Assembly (NCBI GenBank): GCA_022749755.1
Contig: CM040452.1
Location: 886,350 to 950,349 of the forward strand
From: Azadirachta indica
Lineage: Eukaryota; Streptophyta; Magnoliopsida; Sapindales; Meliaceae
Direction: 5' to 3'
DNA length: 64,000 nt
The notes beneath the pieces are model-generated. The model did no database searches. It saw only the letters and a list, made by a program, of their open reading frames with translations, and was not told the origin of the DNA. Every line of letters starts with the position of its first letter. Within the stretch, counting starts at the first letter, position 1. Positions 47,516 to 58,839 of this stretch are shown in pieces. A program made the translations under genes and the position numbers.

Positions 47516-50462
47516 TTAAAGAGGTATTGGATCAACGAACAGTTTTCTGACGAAGTCTTTCACATACTCTGGATTTGTTATACCATCAACCTCTTTGTAA
47601 AAAACTTCCGCTATACGTGCGACGTTAACAATTGGATTAATTAATTGCAATGGAACAATTGTTGGCCTCATGCATTCTTCATTTATATCCTTCCATAAAT
47701 TTGTAATCATTATTTTAAACCTTTCACCTGTTTCCGTCCTTGAGGTTCCATATTCCTTCATGTAAGATTCTACGACAGAGGCAACATGCCCCCTCTTTTG
47801 CTCATCCTGTAAGTAAGTGTCAGATATTAACTCTATTTTGGAATTGTTATTCTTTCATTTTGTTTAAAAAACATAGTAAATACGTGTTTCTTCACAATTA
47901 ATCGCTTTCCATTTGCTAATTTTATTTTTATTTTATGAAAATAGATAAAATACTTGTTTAGTTGTTATTATTTTTAAACAAATGATTCATAAAAGAATGC
48001 AAATCGGTTTTTAATATATAAAATAAAAAAAATTAAAGAATATTAATTTCTCAATAAGATATTAAATTTAACTAATTTTCGAATTTATGATTAATTACCA
48101 AACATATTCATTCAATTTCACTTGCCAATCAAGGCTTTAATTGAGATTTTAAAACTATACCATAATTTTAAATGGAAACTATCTAGTGTGTGTGTGTGTT
48201 TATTGTATGCATATATGTATGTATAGGCTTTTTTTCTAGAAGACGTCCCTATTTTCCAGAAGCAAACTTGAATAATTATATGCAGATTTAAAATAAAAAA
48301 ATATGATTTGATGTGAATTAATTACCAGTGCAATAAATTTATTTAGACTTTCTCAAATCCGTATTTTAGAAAGTTATGAATTTTCACACTTTAAAGACAA
48401 TATATAAATATATATGTATGTAAGATTCCTTCATGTATGTATGTATGTGTATATGTATATATATGTACATACACACGCTAACTTTCACATGAGTGAGCAG
48501 TCAACATAACATACCTTGTGAGATACAAAATCAGCTATGAGACGAAGGATTTTAAACGAAGATATCATAACTTTTGGTTTACTTTGTAGCCACTCATAAG
48601 CATGGATTCCTGCAATTTCTTTAATTCCTATAAATGCTGAGGCGGGAGCAAGAACACAACATGCTGTAATTAATGCATTGCTCATCCGCTCATCAAATAA
48701 TGGCACAAAACCTTCGCGAAACCATTGAGCCTCAACGAAATATGCTCTTATAACTTCTTTCATCTAATAATTTTAACAACAAAAATATCAAGTTATGAAA
48801 ATGTAGCAATTATATATATATATATATATTTCGAAAGGAAGAGATAAAATCAATTACCATTTCCTTTGTATATGAGAGGCTATAAGATCTTCCTTCCTTG
48901 GTCATTTCATTATTTAATTCTTCAAAAAGATTCAAAACAGAGCTATATAGAGGTTTCATATAATCCGGCAATTGACTAAGGGCAGTGATGTCCCACCTGA
49001 AAAGATATATATTTTTATGAGTAAATGTATGATTTAGTATCTTTATAATTCTCATTAATTAATGATTGAGTTAATGCACATATATATACAAACCGTTCTA
49101 TTGCATCTGTAAAACATCGGAGTTCATCAAAGAAACCATATGCATCGTATGTATCATCTATAGCCGTTGTTATCATAAATATTTTGGTAAATATCACCCG
49201 AGCACACGAGTAACAAGGCTCATAATGTTGTGCAAAACTCCACAGGTATATTTCCACAAGTCTATCTCTCATATAAAAATATGTTGATGCAAAGTTTAAG
49301 TCTTTCCACCAGCTGTAATAAATTAAAAATGAAAACTTGTTAAATAATATTCCTAATTGAATATATATTCTATATATATAAATCTACAATTAACTATATA
49401 TATACCTTGTAAGGTAGCTCAACTCTTGTTTGTGCAGTAATTGTACACGATTGAAATCTAATTTTGCAAACTTCAGTAGAGTGTCATTTCTAGATTCTTC
49501 ATGCTTGTAGAAAGAAATATATTTGAGTTCCTCAAGTCTTGGCACACCTGTGTGGAAGGGCTGCTCCAGGGCTTCAGTTATGTGTTTTGCTAATTGAGGG
49601 CTTGTGTTTGGAGCCAAGGATATTCTCTTCAGATGAGCCGTTGTGAAAGTGAGGGCCTCCTCTAGAACATGTTCTGCGTGTACTCTCAATTGTGTAGCTT
49701 CGTACAAACTTAACATCCCCCTCACATCGCTTATTAAACTTTCGTTAAATTTACCATCCGACTCTTTATATCTGTTAAACACACCTGATACATTATCCAT
49801 TGTGATTTATCAGTATCATATGCAAAGGTGATTATCAATATCTTTCGTTGTACTGTGTCGTGGGTGTATAATGTTTATTTAACTAATTGTTTCCATTAAA
49901 AGGATGCAAAACTATAATATGTGAAGCAACCCTGATATCGTTTATTGTTACGTTATAGTTTAAGATACAGACATATATATTTATAAGTGTGTACACTTAC
50001 CACACGACATTTTGAAACCGTGCTGTCTGAAAATTCGAAATATAAGAGCGACAGTGTATAAATCATAGTCATTCTCAACAGCAAGATTAGGATGCGCTTC
50101 AAAAATATGACGTAATCGTTGTTCAATCTCAGTCTCAAAGTGATGTGATGCACCAAGACGGCATAGCGAGTTGATGAGAATAACTTCCTTTACGGGATCA
50201 TCGATAGAAGCAGCAGTAAACATTTCCTTCACCTGTTCTTTCAGCTCTTCAAACTGCTTATCATATTCAAGTTCCTGCATTCATAAACAAACAAGACAAG
50301 CTCAATTGAGCTTTACTTCGTCTATAAGTTAGAATATAATTAATTAAGAAGGAGAGAGAATATTTTTACCAACTTAGGTGAGGATATGGAGTCGAAAGTG
50401 TCTTTCCATATTAAAGGACTAAAGTTTGCCAGTGGACGACGATTTTCATGGACGTTGGACAT
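47516..50462 (-). CDS. Terpene synthase, TPS-a type, probably a sesquiterpene synthase, with altered NSE motif
   Basis: Seven exons: 50462-50370, 50274-50001, 49784-49406, 49312-49094, 48996-48858, 48763-48515 and 47806-47516. All introns are GT-AG and all phases agree; 1644 bp give 547 aa, normal for the family. RRP(x8)W is at residues 8-19, RDR at 264-266 and the metal-binding DDTYD at 301-305. The second metal site, usually (N/D)Dxx(S/T)xxxE, reads A445-D-F-V-S449-H-K-D-E453: the first ligand is Ala while Ser and Glu remain. There is no transit peptide, so it is probably cytosolic and would ionise and cyclise farnesyl diphosphate; the product cannot be predicted. The 50462 start is chosen because an upstream in-frame ATG (50537) lies only 9 bp past the TATA box and because pseudogene 1 starts at the same point. 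Confidence 0.95.
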
Positions 50463-50545
50463 GCTTGGATTGGTATACTTACTGCTCGAAGAACAATATA
50501 GAGCAAAGGCCAATAGATGAACTATACGTAGCTTCAATGTAGCCT

Positions 50546-50553
50546 TATTTATA
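50546..50553 (-). promoter_or_regulatory. TATA box of the intact terpene synthase
   Basis: TATAAATA on the minus strand within GTTAGCCTATAAATAAGGC, 84 bp upstream of the ATG, predicting a start site near 50520 and a 5' leader of about 60 nt. The block is conserved in pseudogene 1 (3080-3087). Confidence 0.75.
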
Positions 50554-50639
50554 GGCTAACATTAGACCTTTGTAGGAGTAAAAAATTATTATTATCAGTT
50601 ATTAACTAATTAGCAGTTTCAGTAAGGAAAGAGGTGATC

Positions 50640-51514
50640 ATGTCTTCGTAAAATGTATCCGTCTGCATATCAAACGCCTGAACGGGATCTTGTCGCATGC
50701 AAACAATTTGTTTATAAACAAAACAATATTCAAATAATACATTACTTTATATAATATTGGCTGCAGTATATTTTGAAGGTTTTGAGTGAACATTATCAAT
50801 TCTAACCTTTTAAAATGTATATTTATTGTTTTAAAGTGATTAGTTTTAATAGTTTCAAAAATACTTATAAAAATCTTAATTTATTTTAAAATAACAAATA
50901 TACCCCTATACGATAATAGTTATTTATTATAAATAACTATTAAACTCTTAAAATTTGATAAAATATAATATATTTATATAAAATACATTAATAAACCACA
51001 TAATAGTATTATTTTATAGCACTTTAATATTTATTAATATATTATCTTTATTTATTTTACAGATAATATGTTTTATTTTTTTATTATATTATATATATTT
51101 TAGCTATATATAAATATATTTTATTTAGATTGTAATATAATCATAAAATATTTGATTATAATATATTTATTTATAAATTTCTATTTTGTTAATAATCTTA
51201 TTAATAAATATTTAATTTCTAATACGTAATTAACATTGAATTGTTAATATATTGTAAAATAAAATAAATTTATATTTTACTTATATTATATGCGTAAGTA
51301 CTTAATTATTAGTAAGTTATAGAATAATACTCATCACTCCTATATTTAGTTTTAATTAAGAATTTAGAAATAAGTTTTTTAGATAACTATGATTATATAA
51401 GAGTATATTCATCATTTTAAAATAAATTGGAACTTTAATTTGATATTTTTAAAATCATTGGGACTAATCAGTCCAATAAGTCAAACCTTAGAAATTCACA
51501 AGCCATTTTTCCTA
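50640..51514. other. AT-rich spacer upstream of the terpene synthase
   Basis: No gene seen. The first ~80 bp remain alignable with sequence upstream of pseudogene 1 (3130-3225: GTAAGGAA..., GCATATGCAAACAAT versus GCATGCAAACAAT), so the conserved promoter extends to about 50715. The rest is TATA/TTTA-rich. Confidence 0.5.
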
Positions 51515-54500
51515 ATTTATGCCTTTTATGTTTTTAATTTTAACTTTTGAAGTAAAATAAAATGAAATTAAAAGAAATTGTTGAAAATTAATTGTAGCTT
51601 TCTAAAAATTTCAAGAAAAATACATGTTTAGTTTTCATAAAGGCTTCTACATCTACCTATGTTAGATTATAACCATACTTAGTTTACCTATTTTTTTTTT
51701 TAACAAAACAGTAATATAGATTTATCTCAGCTCATTATTAGTATTTTATCTTTAAGGGCGTTAAGAGTTAACGGCTAGTTATTGTTATTTAGTAATAGAG
51801 CGGAACTTTCAATAAAAGATAGACATATCCGATATATATCAATAAATATGGCTATTAAAATTAATTAGTTCACCAAGTGAAATATTATTTAAAACTGGAA
51901 AATTACTCTTTTCTTTTAACGTAAAATTTAAAAATTTCTGATTGAATTTGCAATAAGAAAAAAGGAAAAACGGGGCATACGTCCAAATGCTTTGATCTCA
52001 AATAACGAGGCATTATATTTGCTGAATATATGACATTAACATATATGTGGACGGACTAAATCTATATATTTCCATTCGGGTGGGATTTCCTTTTTCTATG
52101 CCTAAATGAAAAAATAATGCATATGATTTCGTTGCAATGCGGAGAAATTCAATAAAAGAATTCAGCGACGTGCATCGTGTTACATGCAATCAATTTTTTA
52201 ATCATAAAATATTCAACTATTCATTTTTTTAACACAGGCATATACTTAAGAAACACCACGACCAGTTATCACCTTCACGTTTAGTTTATTTACTAATATT
52301 CTCTAATTTTGTAATATTGTACAAAAACCTCGCTAACATTAGCTTTTTTGATAAATATTTTTAACTTGATCATCATTTAACCATTAATAATGAATCTAAA
52401 TTTGAGATAAATTTGAGTCAAACCCGACTTGAATAATAATTTTATAAAGATAATATTTGTAATATCCTTTAAATATATATAACTTGAGAAAGAATTAAAA
52501 AGATGCAAAGATATTTGAGTGTAAATTATATATTCTTTCACCTTTATATTAAAGATTTAATTTTCTTCAAATTTATATTTATCATCTTTTAAAATTTTTA
52601 AGTGGTTCGTATAAATTAGTTTGAACCAACGGTTTGATTGGGTTTAAAGTCCATATGAGTTATGATACACATAATAGACGACGAAGAATTTAAAGGCCAG
52701 GGGGAATAGAATATGTTTTAAAGTATAGGAGAATATGTATAATTAGACCACACTTCAGAGGTAATGGACATTTTTTTTTTCAATTTTTAGGGGTACTACC
52801 ACACATGGAACTGCGCACAATAAAAACATGGGGAATCTAAAATTTTTTATTGATTTAGAAATTTGTGAATATTTAAATGGTAATAACAATAATAATTTAC
52901 ACAAGTGAGACGCTGGAGCTGACTTATTTATAGTAATTTTGAGTATAAACAAACAATCTTTACATCTCATCCCCTCTTATCTTCTGGTAGATAGATACCT
53001 TCCCATCTTTTAACAAATCTCATAAAATTCTATTATCAATAATCTTTCTCTAATACTAACCAAACAAGAGGCGGAGTTAGAATAAAATTTAAGAAGGGTC
53101 AAATAAAATAATTCAAAATATATAGGAGCAAAATTAATAAAAATCATTTTTATTTTTGATTTTTTTAATTGGACGTGTTAATCATCATATTCAAAGAAAA
53201 TGGGCGCATTTCTTATTTGACAGATCAGATGTACTTGAGATTTTCTTTGTTTATTTGGATGCTTGATAGATTTCCACTCACATGTACAAAGAAAGAGAGA
53301 GAAACAGGTAATATATGTGCACATGGCCAATTAATAATGAAATAAAGAATGTAATAATTAAGTAAGCCTTTCAAATGTTTATGTTTATATTTATATACAG
53401 AAAATAAATAAAAAAGTTTACGTGTTTGTTTCCACTGCCTAATTAAATTGTGCATAATAATGTTATTGTTTACTAATTGGTGCTTAATGGTAACTGCCTA
53501 AAAAATAATGCTTATATTTTTATTTGGCAATGATTTCATTCCACAAGTTTGAATCCAAGCTCTTGCAAATTATATACTTATTTAATAAATAATGCTTCTT
53601 GCTATGCCCCATTATTTCATTAAAGTCAGCACATTTAAAAAAAAAAACATGCACAATTATTGTTTTGATCTCTTTTTCTCTACTTATTCTATTATAACAT
53701 ACTTAACGTCGGTTTGGTTTTATTTTTTAACTAATTAATATAATTTTTTTATCTAAATTTTAAATATGATTGAAATCTAAATTTAAATATTATATTTATA
53801 TTTTTATTTTAAATATTTGAATATAAATGTTAAATTATTAGTTTTTATAACAATAAAAATATAAAATTAATATGTTAATATATATAATCTAAAAAACCTG
53901 AAATTAATATGTTAAGTTATTTATATGTGTAAATATTAAATAATAAATTAAAAGTATTATTGAAACATCGGTTTGATTGGGTTTAAAGTCCACATGAGTT
54001 ATGATACGTGTAATAAACAACGAAGAATTTAAAGGTCAGGGGGAATAGAATATTTTTTAAAGTATATGGGAACAGTGTGTAATTAGGCCACATTTCAGAG
54101 GCATTTAGGGGTACGATCGCACTTGAAACCGCGCACAGTCAAAACACGAGGAATCTAAAATTTTTTAATGATTTAGAAATTTGTGAATATTTAAATGGTA
54201 ATAACAATAATAATTTACACTAAGTGGGACGCTGGAGCTGACTTATTTATGGTAATTTTGAATATAAACACACAATGTTTACATCTCACCCTATCTTATC
54301 TTATCGTAGATACCTTGCCGACCTTTTAAAAAAATCTCATAAAATTCTATCATCAACAGTGTCAATTTTAGATTTTTAATCAAAAAGTTATTAAAACCTT
54401 TTTCTAATATTAACCAAATTATATATAAATATTTTAAAAAAATTAATATAAAAAAATTCTTTTAACTCATTAGAAAATCAAGCCAAATAATTATGTCACT

Positions 54501-54775
54501 TATGTAACTATTGAACACATGCATAATTCATATTTTTGATTGATTTTGCTTTTTTAATTTGAACTTTTCAAGTAAAAGAAAATGAAATTAAAAGAAATTG
54601 TTGAAAATTAATTGTAACCTTTTAAAAAATTTCAAGAAAAATACGTGTTTAGTTTTTCTAAAAGCTTCCATATCTACCAATGTTAGATTACAACCATACT
54701 TAGTTTACCTGTTTTATTTTTAGCAAGAGAATAATATAGATTTATCTCAACTCATTATCAGTATTTTAATTTGGA
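51515..54775. repeat. Shuffled short direct duplications (X, Y, C, Y', X')
   Basis: X is 51515-51760 and X' is 54540-54775 (shared AAATGAAATTAAAAGAAATTG and TTAGATTA-x-AACCATACTTAGTTTACCT). Y is 52620-53030 and Y' is 53960-54370 (shared GGTTTGATTGGGTTTAAAGTCC and GACGCTGGAGCTGACTTATTTAT). Between Y and Y' lies C, 53090-53950, a copy of part of blocks A and B. All are in the same orientation. 51760-52620 holds no recognised gene. No coding content found. Confidence 0.7.
53090..53950. repeat. Copy C of the A/B duplicated segment
   Basis: Aligns with 36140-36960 and, in part, 56870-57470. Shared landmarks: GTGTTAATCATCATATTCAAAG, GAAAGAGAGAGA, CCACTGCCTAATTAAAT, and GTTTTGATCTCTTTTTCTCTAC. Confidence 0.8.
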
Positions 54776-54779
54776 TAAT

Positions 54780-55980
54780 AATTTATTATTTCTAAATTTT
54801 ATTAAAATAATAAATTAAACAAATTTTTTTAATTGAGTTCAACATTTTAGTCGTAACTTGATTTTTTTTAGTGGAGTAAAAAATCTGAGATTACTTATGA
54901 TTATGAATTTGCATTGCCAGCAAAATCGTATCCAATCCGCAAAAAATAATACAATAATATTTTAAATAAAAATTGTTTATAGTAATATAAAATTATGTCT
55001 ATAATATAAATAAATATGAAGTATATGTACACATTGAGCTAATCTACTTTCCCTCAACTTCCATTTTCCTCCTCAACTTTTTTTTTTGTTTATTTTTTAA
55101 ATGACTAATATATTTTATTTAAGATATATTACTTTTTTTGTTGAAATAAAATTTAATAACAATATTGTATAAATGCTTTTAACTTTTAATTATATTCTTG
55201 TAAAGTTACAATGATTATTTTTGCTAATATTTTATTTGTAATGTATTTTTAAAAAAAAACACAATTTTTTATGAAAATAATTCAATATTAATATACTTAT
55301 TTTTTGTCCTTTTATTTTAATAGGTATATTTGCGTCAAATTTTAAACAAATCGTATGATATTTTTTTCAATTATTTTCGTTAATAAGATATAGCAATATC
55401 AAAATCATAGGTAACTGGTATTTTTCCTAATTAACTTACCTTTTAGGTCTTGTATGTCCCATTCATCATCCCTTCAGAATCTTTTATCTTAGGAAAAATA
55501 TAAAATAAACTCCCAAACTTTCCTAAAATTCTACGAAATGAGTCAAATAGTTGATTATTGACGAAAAACATGTTGAGGATTGAAAATTGATTTAGTAATA
55601 TTGATAGCGCATTTGAGTTTATTTGTATTTGAATTCGAATTGATTTGTATTTTTTTCCTTGAATATTATATATACAATCTACTAATATTACATTCAAAAT
55701 TTATCGAGAATCGAGAGGCTTGATCAAGTTTAGTTTAACACCACCCGAATATTTACATCCAATTTGGATGATCCTACACTATAATACGGTGGATCTTATG
55801 TATAATGGGTGGTGAACTCTATATAGAGTGGGATTAAATTTATTTGCATTTGAATTTGGGAAGGTGATGGATGAATCTTGGAGCAAAGAGGCAAGAAAGT
55901 TGTGCTCTGTTTATATATTTAATTCTTTTTCCTTTTCATCAATCATAAGGGTCTAATTTGTTAAAAAAGTAAAAATATAA
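54780..55980. other. Gene-free AT-rich spacer
   Basis: No supported gene; short frames here lack recognisable motifs. It precedes the left edge of block B. Confidence 0.45.
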
Positions 55981-56062
55981 AAGTTATTTGATATGGACTT
56001 ATTTCATCAACATTCCAAATTTGTAATTATAAAAATTTTAATTAAAAGTTATAAGATTAAAA

Positions 56063-56485
56063 CTAAGTGTCCGTTTATTTTGACTTTTTCGCTAAATAAA
56101 ATGACTTTTTTAATAATAAAAATTTTTTTCAAATTTTTTGATATCGTTTCCTTAGAACTAAAAAAAATTTTTGAAAATTAAAAAACTATTTTTTTCTACT
56201 AAAAGAAATTTAAAATTTAGATTTTTAATAATAGAATTTTGTCAGTTTTTTTAAAAGATAAAATTATTTAAAATATTCTTATTTTATTTTTAAAATTTAT
56301 GTTATTTCTTTAAAATTATATATTAAAATTTTTATTAAATTAATTATTTAAATTTTTAAAAAAAAAATTTGTAACAACCGAATGATTAATAAATTTTTGT
56401 TAAAAACTCTACTTATAAAAATTGTACGAATAAAAGGTTATTTTAAAAAGTTCTAATTAAAAAGTTATACCAAACAAACACTAAA
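56063..56485. mobile_element. hAT-like MITE, copy 3 (B-specific insertion)
   Basis: About 420 bp. Begins CTAAGTGTCCGTTTATTTTGAC and ends CCAAACAAACACTAAAG, with inverted ends. It aligns with 22897-23332 and 24484-24933. The matching site in block A (about 35728-35750) lacks it, so A acts as an empty site. The target duplication is not clear. Confidence 0.65.
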
Positions 56486-58839
56486 GTTATTAAATTTGAC
56501 TAAATAATATCTGAACCAATTTATTGTTTTGCCAAAAGTGAGGGACTGATTTGTTAATATCTGATTTTTTATGGATAAACTTCCTATTAATTACTAATAC
56601 TAAGTAATTCCTAAAGTTAATCTAAATAAAAAAAATTCAAGACAAGGATTGGTAATTTTAACAAATAAATCCCTAATTTTAGTTATTTTTTAATTTTTAT
56701 ATAAATCTTGTTCAGGATGAAATTATTAAAAGAAATATAATTATATGTTAATTTATTATTTCAATAAAATTGAGGAAAGAAAATGCGATTATCCTAACTT
56801 CAAATTTTAATAATTTCACACGCAAACGTGATTGCATATACTTTTATTTGTAATACATGTCATTAATTTTTATTTTTGATATTTTTAATTGGACACGTTA
56901 ATCATCATATTCAAAGAAAATGGGCGCATTTCTTATTTGACTGATCAGATGTACTTGAAATTTTCTTTGTTTATTTGGACTCACATGTGCAGAGAAAGAG
57001 AAAGAGAGAGAAACAATTAATATATGTACACATGTCCAATTACTAATGAATTAAAGAATGTAAGAATTAATTAAGCCTTTCAAATGTTTGTGTTTATATT
57101 TATATATAGAAAATATATAAAAAAGTTTACGTGTTTGTTTCCACTGCCTAATTAAATTGTGCATAATAATGTTATTGTTTAATAATTGGTGCTTAAAGAT
57201 AACTGCCTAAAAAATAATGCTTATATTTTTATTTGGCAATGATTTCCACAAGTTTGAATCCAACCTCTTGCAAATTATATACTTATTTAATAAGTAATGC
57301 TTGTTGCTATGTCCAATTATTTCATTAAAGTCGGCACATTTAAAAAAAAAAAAAAAGAAAGTGACATACACAATTATTGTTTTGATCTCTTTTTCTCTAC
57401 TTATTCTATTATAACATACTTAATGTCGGTTTGGTTTTATTTTTTAACTAATTAATGAATTTAAGGCATCTCTTATATATTTAATGAAGCAGTTACAATT
57501 TTATGTATTTATATAAATGCCTCAATTTGCACAAGGGACAAAAAAAAACGTGTTGTTATCTAGACATGACGACTTTATAGTATTATTAGTATTAATTAAA
57601 ACATAAAAATTAAATAAATTTATATAATAGCAAGCGAATTTAACTAATTATATTTTAATTTTGGTGTTCTCGAATATTTGAAAATAATTTTATGAAATTA
57701 AATCTACTCGGATAAGATGCTGAGTCACCATGAACATTTTATATTTTCATCAATTTTTAAGGATGTATTTATCATAATTCCGCGAATAAAATTATATAAA
57801 ACTATAGATGATCTGGACAATCAGAGGAACAGAGGCTATCTTTTATTTCTTTAAAATTTTATTTTTTTATACATAATTATACAACATTTGTACAAAATGT
57901 TTGCTTAGTATAATCAGTTACTTTTTCACATATAATAACGATATTATTAAGAAAAGTATTGCTACATATCCCTTGATTTTGGGAAAACAGTAAATATTCT
58001 ATAGATTTTTGGACTCTGTTATAAACCTTATATATTTTGATAAAAGAAACGAATGCTTTCCTAGGGTTATTAAAAATGACATCAAATCAAATTCTGAAAG
58101 GAGCACTCAGAATAAAAACAATAGAGGTGAAACAAAATCAAAAGCAAAAGCGAGCACTTATCAGGACAAAAAATTACAGTTCGAGATACATTTAAGGTTT
58201 AATTTCAATTTCCAACTTTTTTCTAGCCGAACCTGGATTTCTTGCTAACGCTAATCAAAAGTTGTTTGTTAATATCACTAATAAATTATCAAATTAGTGG
58301 AAGTGAGAATACTTCTTTGTCGTCAAATTTTGAGTTTTAAATTGCATTAATAAATTACAATAATGCTAGAACAATCACTAAAAATTTTGTAAATTGCTGA
58401 AAAACACAGGTGTATCTTGTTAGATTGAGACTTAATTTTGTCAGTTTACACAATGATATTTTCTATCATCAAAAAATTACAAGTATGTAAGAATTCTACA
58501 AGTAATTCTAACTCCCATGTACTCTGTCTCTATAGTAGATAAAGCATTTGTATAATGTAGACTAGACCTCGAACTTACAGTGCTCAGGAGTCAAGCAAGA
58601 GTAAAAATATAATTAGTAGTTGATTACCCCTTATTCAACCAACCGGCAGAATTGAAATCAAACATGTCCAATCACATTGACCCAAAGAATTATCCTGCTC
58701 AAAAATACTAAACTAATGCCCATAATATACCATAAAATTTATTTTACAGTTTATTAATATCTTTTTATAGGATTATGCACATATCTACTCATAATTCTAA
58801 CTACCTGTGGCATGTTGGGGTTCACACACTAGACCTAGT

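Noticed and set aside
50463..50537. Upstream in-frame ATG extending the terpene synthase by 25 residues
   Set aside because: It lies only 9 bp downstream of the TATA box, so it would be at or upstream of the transcription start, and the family start fits 50462.
52620..54370. LTR pair (Y and Y', ~410 bp) of a retrotransposon
   Set aside because: No TG...CA ends, no primer-binding site, and the interior is a copy of the A/B segment rather than retroelement coding sequence.
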